Below, in pieces: positions 17,630-28,148 of a DNA stretch of 31,753 nt. Position 1 is the first letter of the stretch, and each line of letters starts with the position of its first letter. Origin of the DNA: Haplomitrium mnioides (lineage: Eukaryota > Marchantiophyta > Haplomitriopsida > Calobryales); contig JBNGIS010016443.1 in assembly GCA_049999725.1 (NCBI GenBank), positions 1-31,753 on the forward strand. The letters run 5' to 3'. A program made the position numbers and the translations under genes. The notes beneath the pieces are model-generated. The model did not search any database. It saw only the letters and a program-made list of their open reading frames with translations, and had not been told where the DNA came from.

Positions 17630-17892
17630 TAATGCTTAGGTACTACACGCGCATAGGGTTACAAACAACAAAAACAAATCCAATGTGCACATAAAGTCTC
17701 TCCTATGCGCAAAAAGTCTTGTATGTAAAAGAACATTTGCAATGGTAAGAAACAAAAATAGGAAGGCAATACTAGACATGTCTAGTATCTTTTGCACAAA
17801 ATTAATTACAAGCCAATGGAAGAAAGAAATCCATTGCGTATGTAGAGTCTCATGCACATAAAAGGTAATAAACAACAACACTAAGCTTGTAA
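17630..17892. other. 263-bp spacer between two facing TIRs
   Basis: No coding sequence is recognised. It contains several ATGCGC / GTGCACATA-like remnants of minisatellite units and AGACATGTCT, a perfect 10-bp palindrome (about 17771-17780). GGTTACAAACAACAA near its left side and GGTAATAAACAACAAC near its right side are near-duplicates. Confidence 0.5.
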
Positions 17893-17932
17893 AAAAACCA
17901 CTACTTTGAACTAGGAACCGCTACTGAGCTCT
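17893..17932 (+). repeat. Terminal inverted repeat, methyltransferase-arm type (T4)
   Basis: Reads AAAAACCACTACTTTGAACT, then AGGAACCGCTACTGAGCTCT. Positions 8 onward match T1 with three changes over 33 bases, in opposite orientation to T1 and T3. Confidence 0.72.
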
Positions 17933-18340
17933 TGTTTCAAGTGGAAGTCACAAAAACCATTTTCTAAGACTTAGTATTGAAAATTGTCAATTTTACATCT
18001 ATGAAGTTTTTTATATAAAACTCATTTTTTATAAATATGAACTATTTATTTTATGTGAGGATTATATTTTTAGAAACTTTATAAAAATAACTTTTGTTTT
18101 GCTTAAATATTTCATTAAAACACAAGATTGTGAATATGCTAAATTCTTCAAAATCTGAATAAAACATATAAGTTTTATGAAAAACATATCTAGACAAATG
18201 TGGATGCCTATGTGTACACAAACATTGAACCAAAATCTTAGAGGCTATTTGTGTTTTGAGGGCTAAAACCCATGTAAATACAGACTCCAAGCAAGATTTC
18301 TAAAGCATATATGTGCATAGGCTACAATTGTGGTGTTTGT
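17933..18340 (-). other. 3' flank of a methyltransferase arm, fragment G
   Basis: On the minus strand, TATATGTTTTATTCAG and GAATTTAG followed by ATTCACAATC match the copy A flank at about 4938-4995. No coding sequence survives: it is cut off by the gypsy fragment near 18340. Confidence 0.45.
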
Positions 18341-18349
18341 GGATAGCTA

Positions 18350-19360
18350 AGAAAACAAATTCATCCATCATCGACCGTGGATACGATGGATGCTTTACAA
18401 TTGGCAAAGATTTACTTTGATACAATCTTCCAATATCATGGAATGACAAAAATATTAATATCTAATAAAGATCCATGATTCACTAAGAAGTTTTGGTGAG
18501 AGTTGTTTACACTTTTGCATACCAAACTATCTATATTTAGGGCTTACCATCCTCAAAAACATGGGCAAACCAAACATACAAATTTCATTGTAAAGAATAT
18601 GCTTTGAACATTTATCAATGTTCATCACAGGTTTTGGGATAGTTTCTTACCAATTGTAGAGTTTGCATACAACAACTCTAAACAAGCAAGTACTAGCTTT
18701 TCTCTTTTCTTTCTTAATTCTGCTCAAAATCCTCTTGTTATCGATGGTTTGCTTTCTCCTTCCTCTTCCAATGTTCTAAGTCTTTCTACTTTTTTGTCTT
18801 ATTTATGCTCCTCTTTGCAAGATGCCTGAAACCATCTTGTTATTGCTCAAAATCAACAAAAACAATATATCGATAAACATCGTTGTGATTTTTCTTGTGT
18901 TTTAGGTGACCAAGTTATGCTTTCTTCTCATGATCTTCCCTTGTCTTTAGATACTCACATCAATAAGCTATCTCTAGCTTGGATTGGTCCTTTCTCAAAA
19001 TCTCAAGTTATTTCTCTCGTCGCGTATCAACTTGATCTTCCTCTCGATATAAAGAATCAACATGTATTCCATGTATCCAAACTTAAGCCTTTTGTTTCTA
19101 GTCTTGCTTCTTTTCCAAATAGTGTTCAAATTTCTACTTTGCCTATTGTTCTTGATGATCATGAAGAATATGAGGTGAACCATATTTTGGCTAAGCGAGT
19201 CCTCAAGTGTGGACAACATCCTTAAATTCAATGTAAAGTTTTGTGGAAGGGATATCAGCTTTATCATGCTACTTGGGAGTCGTGTTCTAACCTTGAGAAT
19301 GCTCAAGAAGCTATTCGATTGTTTGAAACTGCCAGTCATTACGAGGACTTCATCGATTAA
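18350..19360 (+). pseudogene. Chromovirus integrase with chromodomain
   Basis: In frame: DALQLAKIYFDTIFQYHGMT, ILISNKDP, a stop, FTKKFW, a stop, ELFTLLHTKLSIFRAYHPQ, GQTKHTNF, FWDSFLPIVEFAYNNSKQAS, then LGDQVMLSSHDLPLSL, LAWIGPFSKSQVI and HVFHVSKLKPFV. A chromodomain follows (YEVNHILAKRVLK, a stop, VLWKGYQLYHATWES, SNLENAQEAIRLF). Integrase catalysis needs D, D and E: the second D (usual S-D-R-D) is N in SNKD and the E (usual GQTE) is K. In-frame stops number about five. The TAA at 19223 falls inside the chromodomain. Chromodomains of this class target insertion to heterochromatin. Confidence 0.93.
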
Positions 19361-19424
19361 AAGGCAAGGATTATGTAATAGTACAAGCATGATGTTGTGC
19401 TATTTAGAAGATGATAGAGAGGAG

Positions 19425-19852
19425 TGAAGGAAGTGGTAGAGGGTCATTTTTAGGGTTGAAATCATTTTAACGTTACTTGGTTTTGAGGTTGCTTTAAGTG
19501 AAGTGGTATAAAGTCACTTTTAGAGTTGAAGCTAGAAGTGACTTATAAATGATAATTTTTAGGGTTGAAATTGGAAGTGACTTGTAAGTGAAAGAAGGGG
19601 GATGACACCTCCTTCTTTTGCATAAATAGAAGGGCTTCATAGCCCGACTCCTCATTCTAGAGTTCCTCTCTAATCACTTGGGTTCTTTGGTTACTTGGCT
19701 TTTGTTTGCACTCTTGGTCTTAGCTTGGGCCTTGAGTTGCATAACTCTATTAGAGTTATCTTGTTGTGGCTTTGCTTGCCTTATTGGCATTTGGTCGAAG
19801 GACTCTATTAGGGTTCACTATGAGTTCTTACTGATTTGGAACTGTATGCACA
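19425..19852 (+). repeat. Probable gypsy 3' LTR
   Basis: It starts TGAAGG after a purine tract (AGAAGATGATAGAGAGGAG) and could end CA at 19852. Three diverged repeats of AAGTGACTT...TTTTAGGGTTGAA lie in its first part. CATAAATAGAAGGG (about 19620) is a candidate TATA box. The partner LTR is absent, so the ends are estimates. Confidence 0.5.
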
Positions 19853-22260
19853 GACTACTAAAACCAATATGCTTATAGACTCTTGAAGCCAATGCGCATA
19901 TAGACTCTTGAAGTCTATGCATGTATACAAAGCAATGCTATTGTCAAGCCAAAAGAATGAATGAAGAAGGAAACAAGAGCACTGCAAAATTGTTTGAGAA
20001 GAGCTTATATGTCATTTTTTGTTGATCATGACAATTCAAACATGCCTTGGCAATCACGACATGCTTTTACAACTTCTTGGCGGTAGAAAATTCTGTATTA
20101 GATTTCTTTAAGGATTATGCAAACTCATCAAGACCAAGACAATGACTTCTAAAATTTTGCCAAATCACCATTAGAAAAGCTTGATATAAGGCCTATTTTT
20201 TTAATTTATTTAATTTTATTTTTCTCATAAAGTTTTTGACTATCAATTCAAATTTCAACATACATAAGCATTTTTTCTCAATTTCAAGTTTTCAATCAAG
20301 CAGTACCAATCTGCTTTGATTATTCAAACAAAAAAAAACCACAATATTAGATAAAATCAAATTTGTAATTTTCAAAATAGGATCATCCATAGGTCAAAAA
20401 TGCTTTGTAGGAATTTCACATCAATAAGCTCGCAAGATAGAGGGATTGGTCATGCTTCTTTGGGCGATATTACATTGACGATTTTGGTGGGAACTGCAGA
20501 CAAATATTCATAGCTTAGTTCTGTTTTGATGGAGAGAGGGTCTCCACCACAATGCACGGAGGGTTTTGGCAGTGCGGCTAAACAAATCGCAAGCATTAGG
20601 CAAGGTCTATCAATGTTAAGGTCAAAAAAATCTTTGTTTTTTTTTTTGGTTGTTATCATGATGCTTTCCTTCCCCTGAGCATCCCGCATTTCAAAAACTG
20701 CGATCTTGTTGGAAATCTACAATAGCTCGAGGTTTGATTCACTTAGCGGATGGACTTGCAATCTAATCCCGTATGACAATTGCTTTATTGAGACAAAAAA
20801 TTTCTACACAATTTAGAATTGCATGTGCCCTTTGAGATTATAATTCTTTCTAATATATATGTTATAACTAATGGCTTTGCAGTTGCCTTTTGATTTCTTA
20901 ATCTTGGAATCATTCAAAGGATGAGCTTGTCCTTCTAACGATCAAAAATGGCTAGAAAGAAGAAATATTGACTATGTTTGAAAAACAGTCATCAAAGAGA
21001 AAGGGTTTATGATGTTAGCTTGAACAGAAAACAAAGGTTGATGAAGGAAGCATCAACTTTGATCACAACTACTTTTTTTGCACTTGCAATGAACATGCTA
21101 TCCCCAAATTTCTGCATTTGTCTTATGCATTCCAACAAACGATTAAAAAATAAAGAAATAAAGAATCAAAAGTATCTATCAAGTGAAGAACAGATCGTGT
21201 GAGGAAAATACAAAGAGATACATGTGTAAAGCTATAGAAAATCATTTGTGCTTGGTAAAGAGAAGAAAGATATTGGTGTAGCTTGCTATAATCAATCTAA
21301 CAAAACTTTAGACTGAAAAAAAAAACCATCATAAAAAGTAAAATTACAAAAAGAATAGCTCAAATCAAAATTTGAAGGTTTGTGTATCAAGAGGAGTCTA
21401 AAAGTACATTGGACGAAAGGAGACAAACTAGCGTTGCAACATTGAATTTGACCCTATGTGAAATCTGTTTAAAGTGCAATATTTTGAGAGCAAAGAGTGT
21501 TCGCGAATGCAAAAAAACTTTGAGCAATCTCTTTTCAACTCCACAACCTCTTTCTACTAATCCTTGTTGCCAAATCAAGCCCCCCAAAGTACAATAGCTT
21601 GCATATATGCCTCTCCACTCACCTTCCTAGAGCACTGGGTATCCAACCCCAATGCGTGTATAGGCTTTCGGTTTTTCTAACCGCATATGCTTGCATGGGG
21701 TTTGTTTTAGGTCTTCGAGAGCATATACACGTATGGGCTCTCAAAATCTGCTCCAAACATAAATTTTGCAAGAAAGTTGCATTCTTGCCTTGATTTCTAT
21801 TTATAGTGTTGGTGCAGATGTTCACAATGTCTGCAGGTGTTCACAATGTCAACAACAAATTTTTTGGTTTGTTCTTTGGAGTTTTTTATAAGAAAATTCC
21901 ATAGAGAGTGAAAGACTTTGGGCATAGGGTTCAAACTCAGGTCTCAAGCTCTCTAAAGTCTCTTGCACATAGAATTTTGAAAGAAATCTGCAATGATGTT
22001 TTGTTCATGATGCATGTATGTGAGCAGCAATTCTTTTGGTTACTTGTATGGATTTCTTGATAGGAAAATCCCATAGAGAGTATCTCCATAGTAGACTTCC
22101 AACCAACAATTCCACTAAAGAGTTCGATGAACGGTATCAATGAAATTTGTTTTGGACCTCTTGGCTCAAATCCTCACCATTCACTTGAGTAGGCAGACCA
22201 TGAGAAGAAACAATAGCTCTGCCCATGCGACTATACTCCCTTTCTTGATCACTTAAACCT
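19853..22260. other. 2.4 kb without a recognised gene
   Basis: Two small clusters of degraded minisatellite-like units occur: 19856-19930 (two copies of ATAGACTCTTGAAG) and 21640-21760 (CCAATGCGTGTATAGG, GCATATGCTTGCATGGGG). A 79-codon minus-strand frame at 20450-20689 is open but matches nothing I recognise. A segment of about 48 bp is repeated at 21862-21909 and 22038-22085 (ending CCATAGAGAGT). On the minus strand near 20060 a short VVKACRDCQ stretch resembles a retroelement zinc finger but is isolated. Confidence 0.4.
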
Positions 22261-22269
22261 TGAGTTTTA

Positions 22270-23176
22270 TAGTTTTTTTTCATGTGGCAGACTATCTAGA
22301 AAAGCTTTTAGATGATCAAGGGATATTGAATGGGATGCCTCTTAATTCTTTGATGCAAGATTGCAAACCTCTAGATACAAAGGCTAGGCACACTTGCGAA
22401 AACAATCAATGTCACCACTAGGCCATTTCCAACAAATAGACTTGTCAATGACAAACTTGGTAAGGAAATGAAAAAAAATGGTGGCATGCCTTCAAAGCTA
22501 TTTCCAAGAGGCCTTGAAAGGACTATCATTTTGACTTCTAAAAAGCATCCATTGAGATCTTTGTCAGGAATTCATGACACCTTAAGGTACCTCAAGATTT
22601 GAAGTCGTTACAATGTCTTCTCTACAAACTTTGCCCTTGGTGAAATCTATCTTTGAATCGGGAAATTTGCAACAACATGTTGTGGAAAATGATCTTGCTC
22701 CTAAAATTTTGTCTCTCTAAATTGCTTTGGCAAGGGCTATTGGGAAAACCATTTCAATGAAGTCTAGAAGAATTTATCTTGGATCTCCTTAAAAACTTTA
22801 TGCGATGTGGTTCAAAGCTAGTTTTTCTACTTGCCGTTTCCTTCCCAAACATTCTTTTGACAAAATTTTGCTTGCCAAACTCACATTCTCTTGGCGAAAA
22901 ACTCTCCAAGACCTTTGCAATTATCTCTCTTCTATTTCAAATATTCTCGAGCTATCTCAACAACTCCAATTCTTGCCAATCTTATCTTCTAAAAATCCTC
23001 TCTACACTTTCTACCTTTTATTCTCTCAATCTTTTTTATGTGACTTTAGTTGGTGGCTTCAAAGCAAGTATCAATGGAAGGTACTAGAACCAACTACCAT
23101 TTTTTCAATAGATTGTACTAGTCGGTGGCAGCTTGTCTATTCTCTACATCAAGCATTTGTTGTAGCTTCAACATAA
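22270..23176 (+). pseudogene. Unrecognised coding-like block F in unit 3
   Basis: Several overlapping frames: YLEKLLDDQGILNGMPLN near 22300, then LVNDKLGKEMKKNGGMPSK, then an open frame at 22805-23176 (124 codons) with FDKILLAKLTFSWRKTLQDL, LCDFSWWLQSKYQWKVLEP and TSRWQLVYSLHQAF. Frames change at least twice before it. It is followed by the 37-bp array and the D1-type 3' flank. By position it should therefore be the C-terminal part of the transposase-like gene whose N-terminal and middle parts are D and E. I do not see a DDE signature, so function is not assigned. Confidence 0.35.
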
Positions 23177-23279
23177 CACTATTTATATTATTTAAAATAA
23201 AAAAACACTGCTATAGTCATTTAGAATTTGTAACACCAAGTGTGTCTAGACTTAGTTGTGGAATGCATAACCTTAAGTG

Positions 23280-23598
23280 CACATAGACACTGATCTAAAA
23301 CTTGGAACCCTATGTGAGCATAGACTCTGATGTGGAACTCAAAACCCTTTCGTACATAGTCTTTATTGTTGAACATAGATTCAGATATAGAACTCAAAAC
23401 TCATGCGCACATAGAATTTGATACGTAAGTTGGAGCCTTATGCACGCATAGACTCTAATACGGGATTTAGAACCTTATACATGCAAAGACTCAAGTGTAG
23501 AACTTAGAACCTTATGCAAGCATAGACTATGATGTAGAACTCGGAACCTTTTGTGTGCAAGGACTCTAATCCAAAACTTGGAACACTTTGCGTAATTA
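23280..23598 (-). repeat. 37-bp tandem repeat, transposase arm of unit 3
   Basis: Heads (TAGACTCTGAT-like) fall at 23285, 23322, 23412, 23449, 23486, 23523 and 23560, mostly exactly 37 apart; 23340-23400 is irregular. The unit reads TAGACTCTGATGTAGAACTC, then GGAACCTTATGCGCGCA. Its reverse complement resembles the 37-bp unit at 4561-4857 (shared TGCGNGCATA, GGTTC and AGAGTCTA). The same period thus occurs in both arms of the element family. Confidence 0.9.
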
Positions 23599-24284
23599 CA
23601 CTTTCATGCAAATTTCTATACCACCACTTATTGGGTTGCTCTAGCCTTTTTGATTTTGATTATTGACTCTTTTGCACACATAGATGTTTGAATTTTTGGC
23701 GCTTTTGAATTGCTAAACCCTTGTAAAATGTGAGTATTTAACCCTTCTTGTGCATGGATTTTGAAGAAGAATTAAAAGCCTCTTTCATTCACGAGCTTTA
23801 AAATAAAGCTTCAAACTCCCCGCAATGCTTGGTTTTTGAATCTTTTGTGTTTGGAACTCTGAACTGATTCCTTTTAAGTCCTCGCTTGTTTGGACTCTTC
23901 CCCAAGTTTTCAGTTTATTTTTCAAATAACTAGTTTGTAGTGGTACCATGTCTATGCACACATGAAGTTATTTCACAATGGCTTAATTTTCACAATTGTT
24001 TGAAGTTTATTGCTTAGAAATGTATTTATCCAAAATCCAAGTTTTTTTAAAAACAAAACACAGTTTTTGGACTTTTGATTGACTTTGAGATTTTTAAAGT
24101 TTTATAAAAAAAACTAAGAACATCACTATATTTTGCATACAAATATTCATTTTGATCTAATAAGGTTGTTGAAATTACCAAAAATCAAGCAAAAAAACTC
24201 TCACAAATTTTTTTGGGGAAAAATGCCCTCATTTTCTCCGTTTTTTTAAGTTGAAAGGGTTGTTTTATTGGGAAAAAAATAGTT
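23599..24284. other. AT-rich 3' flank of transposase-like arm, unit 3
   Basis: No gene. Homologous over about 500 bp to 9160-9656: shared GCAATG...TTTTTG, GTACCATGTCTATG, GGTTGTTGAAAT and the closing TTCTTGTTTTGAATAGC. Confidence 0.6.
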
Positions 24285-24329
24285 CTTGTTTTGAATAGCT
24301 TGCTTTTGGTTCACAATAGTTGGTGTTGT
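24285..24329 (-). repeat. Terminal inverted repeat, transposase-arm type (T5)
   Basis: Read inward on the minus strand: ACAACACCAACTATTGTGAA, then CCAAAAGCAAGCTATTCAAA. It matches T2 well after position 10 and more loosely at the outermost bases. Confidence 0.6.
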
Positions 24330-24479
24330 AATAATATTAGAAGAGAAAAAGATAAGGGGGTCTTACATGCTTGAAGTATCACGTTAAAAGCTAGAATTCA
24401 AAATGGTGTAATAGATAAAGAATAGATAAAGCAAGAGCACATCTTAAACAACAAAAACCAAAACATTTGCTCTTCTTTA

Positions 24480-25150
24480 TGAGGCTCCAAATTGGATCTC
24501 TTCTACAATGATTTCATCTCTTCACACATTTTACAAGCAACAAATTCTAGTGCATTTAGAAGTTTTGACATTGGGAAAAAAGTATGTTCTCTAATGTTTT
24601 GTAAAACCAAAGAAACTTAAAATACGATTGGGAGCCTTCTCTTTCAAGCAAGCTGTATAACAATTACAAACTTTCCATTTGGTGAAATATAAGGGAAAAT
24701 TTTATATTTCGTGAGTTGGTATTCTATCACATTGTTCATGAAAAAAGTTGTCAATTCACTCATGTGCAAATACCCTTCTAATAGATAGAACTCTCTTTCC
24801 AAAAGAGCCTCTAAAATTTGCATTTTTAATTCTTGAATCTTTTCTCAATACTACTCACTATAATATGATATCTTGATTCTTCATGATTTGTGAAAAGTAC
24901 ATTTCTCTAATGGTTCAAATGAAATTTGTCTTGCATAATGACACACAACTATTTTGGCAACAGAACATTCTCCTCAACCTCATAATTGACCCAAGATCAA
25001 GTTTGTTCTTAATAAAAATCTCGTCATTATTGATTTTTAGCAAAGAGTTATCACATAAAAGATTTACTTGTTTGGGTTTTGGCTTAGACAAAGAACTTTT
25101 ATACTTGGCTAGTATAAGAGTACCAAGAATAGGCTACTCAAAACATAAAC
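24480..25150 (-). pseudogene. Transposase-like fragment E2
   Basis: Homologous to E1 (12480-13190) in DNA and in conceptual translation. On the minus strand: EREFYLLEGYLHMSELTTFF, VIEYQLTKYKIF, a shifted CYTACLKEKAPNRIL, FFGFTKH, a stop, RTYFFPNV, and FVACKMCEEMKSL. The C-x2-C pair is kept. The frame shift between the PNGK/PHEK block and the YTACLKEK/YATYLKEK block occurs at the same place in E1 and E2. No N-terminal (D) part precedes it: the copia element starts shortly upstream. The fragment begins about 150 bp from TIR T5. Confidence 0.5.
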
Positions 25151-25159
25151 CTTTTTTTT

Positions 25160-25395
25160 GAAAAAAGAAAACGTTTTCAAGCTCAACAAACAGAGAAAAC
25201 GAGGTTATTTTTCAAAAACAAACTTGAGTTTTTTTGGTTTATTTTTTGCCTTTTTAGCAAGCTTGACAGAGCAAGAAACAATTTCATTATTGTTATAGGG
25301 ACATATATATAAACCCTATGTAAGTGGTCATCCACACATTCATTCATTCATACTCTTACCTTTGGAGATTGCCGTGTGAGTGTGCGGCGCTCATG
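25160..25395 (+). repeat. Probable end of copia 5' LTR
   Basis: ATATATAAACCC at 25306-25317 is a good TATA box. CATTCATTCATTCATA and a G/C-rich GTGTGAGTGTGCGGCGCTCA follow, then ATAACACATTATCAGCACG. An LTR end near 25394 is my estimate: no second LTR remains to fix the borders and no clear tRNA complement is seen. Confidence 0.4.
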
Positions 25396-27230
25396 TGATA
25401 ACACATTATCAGCACGAAAGGACTCTACAAATTTTTTTTTTCCGCATGCGCTCAATCTACACCAACACTTGAGGAAGCTCCCATGTACTCACATCAGCGT
25501 ACACTATTTTCTTAACTTCTGTGCAAGATTCTTTTCCCTCGTTCCCTTGCTCCCGCGAACTTTTGTCTCACCATTTTTTTTTCTAACAAATTTGCATTGC
25601 ACACCTATTCTTTCCCTCACCTCTTTGTGGTTTTTTTTTCTACCACATTCTTCTTCACAACCCCCTCTCTTTCTTTTTGAAAGAGCCTCATACGGAATAG
25701 AGCTTCTTCCTTTTCTCGACGCTGCTCCTTCATCGTTCAAAACTGCTTCTTCCTTTGCTCGATAGTTGCTTTTTTGTTGCTCGACGCTGCTCTTTGCTCG
25801 GCTAACCTTTGCTTGACACTATTTTCTTCTGTGCTCGATGCTCACTCTTTGCTCGATGTTGTTCCTCCTTTGCTCGACGCTCGCTCCTTGCTCGACATCG
25901 CACTTGGTGATTCTTTGCACTTCCTTTTCTACTTCTGATGGGCGACATACTTACTCTTTTGCTTCGTGACCATTGGCTCACCTGTGTGACACGCTGCAAC
26001 TGCTTAGCTGGAGACTTTTCTCCTCTTGGTCTCCACTTGATGACTTTACTTAATACTGCGGCTTCACAGCTCACCCCTTTTTCCACTTTTGTTGTTTTCC
26101 CTCTATTCGACGACACTGAGCAGCATTGGCTCTACTTTCTTGACTCGTTGATTCTATGTGTGCTTGAAGCTGACTTGCATTACCCTTGTTTTCTCTACTT
26201 TCTATGTTGTGAGCTTTCCAACATAGGAGCAACTTCAACGCTATCTCTCACTCGACACCAGAGCTTACTGGACTCATTTCATCTTACCTTCTTTTGTTCG
26301 TTTCCAACATTGACAGACCATATCTAATCTCATTTTTTGGCATTACGTTGCTTCTTTTCTTAACAAGTCCTTTCCCTACTATCACCTATGACATAGGAAC
26401 ATTCAAGCAAGGGAGAGGAAAGGCACAAGTTGCACAGACCTGTGCACAAGTTTGACTCACCTGTTTATGCAGCATTGAGGACCAATCAAGAACACCTTTG
26501 GTGAAGATATTTTCACATAGGCGACCATACAGAGGCTACATCAACACTCAACGAAAGAGCAACATTGCATCTTGCCACTTCAAGCTCTTCCACTCTGCTC
26601 TTCATCACTTCCTAGTTCAACTCTCTCAACCTATCTTTTGATCATATTCCATTACTTCTTTTCTACTCTCTGAATGAACATATCCCTTACTAGAGACATA
26701 CTTGTTGATTCTGAACTACTTCTGAGAGAGGTTGCAAGCAAATCATACAAACGATGACCCTTGTAACCTCCTGAGATCAACCCCTATCTGGCCATACCTG
26801 CAATGACTACCTTTTCTTTTGACAGAATCAGTATTGCATAGAGACACCATAGCAATAGGAGGCTAGGTCATATTTTAGCTCAAGGAGGACATGCTATCGG
26901 CACATCAGAAGCAGTAGACCTATACATAAACATGACAGTCTCTTCATCCATTAGCAACATTCATTTTTCATTTGAGTTCTTGGTGCTTATACGAATCGAT
27001 TTGCAGCTAGTCCATTCTTTCCTGTTTTCATTTCAGTTCTTGATTTTTCCACTTAATGCAAAAAACATAACACGTACCAGGGTTCATGATCGACCGAAAC
27101 CCAGGTCCATCACCCATCTATACCAAATACAGACCATCGCAACCTTGACCTAGCAGTTGCATTCGCCAAAAATTCTGGTTATTCTATCTCATTCACATGT
27201 ACTCTCAACAAGGCAGAGGAAAGATCCACC
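25396..27230 (+). other. Copia leader (untranslated region)
   Basis: About 1.8 kb between the LTR and gag. Frames of 70-130 codons exist but no recognised domain. A degenerate short tandem repeat with a GCTCGACGCT core occurs at 25757-25900, spaced 15-22 bp. The minus strand of the same repeat gives a Glu/Arg/Ala-rich frame, likely spurious. Confidence 0.45.
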
Positions 27231-28148
27231 ATGACATCTATGGTATCACTAAAATTTCACGCTTTGAAACTGGATGGCTCCAACTATTGTTCTTAGTCAC
27301 TTGATGTTACGACCTACTTAGCATCCAAAGCTATGTGTGAAGTCATCAACACGGATGACAACATCACAACATGTGACGCACCAAGAGCCCTTATCATGAT
27401 TTAGGCACCACATGGTGGAACCTCTGAGACTTAAATACCTGAACTATCACAGTCCCCATCTATTATGGAAAGAACTGAAGCTCAAAATTGACCATCTGAC
27501 AAGTATATCCCTACCTACAGCGAGAGATGATTGGATTAACCCACGAGTTCAGGACCATACGTCTACTGTAAATTACAACAACAAACTATCTTGCATTGTC
27601 TCACAACTAGCAATCTACGGCCACCCCGTGACCGATGAAGAAAAGGCAGAGAAAACTCTATCAACATTTCTTGTGAGCAATCTCATTTTGGCATCCCAAT
27701 ATCCCAACATGTGATTCACTCGGTACTCTGAACTCATAGCATATATGCTACTTGCCGAAAAGCATCAACTACTCCTCATGGAAAATGCAAAGAAGCAACC
27801 CCCAAGGTGTGTCGCCCCTCATCTAAACCCCGAATCACACTTTAGAAGCACAAGCCTTTACCTTCACTCTAGGAATAAACATTTTTCCAGAGGCAGAGGA
27901 AGGGGTAACCTCAAATTTAGGGGGAGTAATAACTGCCCGACCAAAAATCGACCTCCGACTCCCAGTCACAAAAATAGACATTCCAATCATCATATTTTGA
28001 CAACACCAAAAAATGCATCACAATGCACATGGAATAACAGAGGAGGCCGACAAATCTATAGAGGCCGACAAAATCTGTCTGATTTACGCCAACAACAAAC
28101 CACATGCAATCGATGTGGCACACGTGGTACACACCTAGCCCATATGTA
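27231..28148 (+). pseudogene. Copia gag with zinc knuckle
   Basis: From ATG at 27231: MTSMVSLKFHALKLDGSNY, a TAG where Trp is usual, SLDVTTYLASKAMCEVI, then VEPLRLKYLNYHSPHLLWKEL, LSCIVSQLAIYGHPVTDEEK and TLSTFLVSNLILASQY, typical of the UBN2-type gag core. After a break, an Arg/Gly/Asn-rich tail (FSRGRGRGNLKFRG) leads to CNRCGTRGTHLAHM, a C-x2-C-x4-H knuckle in which the normal GH is GT and the last Cys is lost at a stop. Confidence 0.88.

Larger units (their letters stand above)
18350..19852 (+). mobile_element. Ty3/gypsy chromovirus 3' fragment
   Basis: It carries the integrase core to chromodomain and a 3' LTR, in the usual order. Gag, protease, RT, RNase H and the 5' LTR are missing. 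The coding part keeps one frame from 18377 to 19360 with stops but no obvious frameshift, so decay was mainly by point mutation. Confidence 0.88.
17893..24329. mobile_element. TIR-bounded unit 3, invaded by a gypsy fragment
   Basis: The left end T4 (17893) is the methyltransferase-arm TIR and the right end T5 (24329) is the transposase-arm TIR. This is the same polarity as unit 1. The left arm 17933-18340 is homologous to the 3' flank of copy A. The right arm 23600-24285 is homologous to the 3' flank of D1. Between them the unit is interrupted by a chromovirus fragment and LTR (18350-19852). About 2.4 kb is unrecognised. Confidence 0.45.

Noticed and set aside
18995-19390. 131-codon minus-strand frame
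   Set aside because: Antisense shadow of the chromovirus integrase/chromodomain region on the plus strand.
20000-20120. Minus-strand VVKACRDCQ as a third transposase-like copy or gypsy integrase zinc finger
   Set aside because: The match is limited to about ten residues with stops around it; it could be either or neither.
1-24329. Endogenous large DNA virus fragment as the source of ParB plus methyltransferase
   Set aside because: Nothing viral (capsid, ATPase, polymerase) is visible, and introns plus TIRs fit a transposon better.
25504-26116. Glu/Arg-rich minus-strand frames
   Set aside because: They are the reverse of a pyrimidine-rich copia leader with a short repeat; composition artefact.
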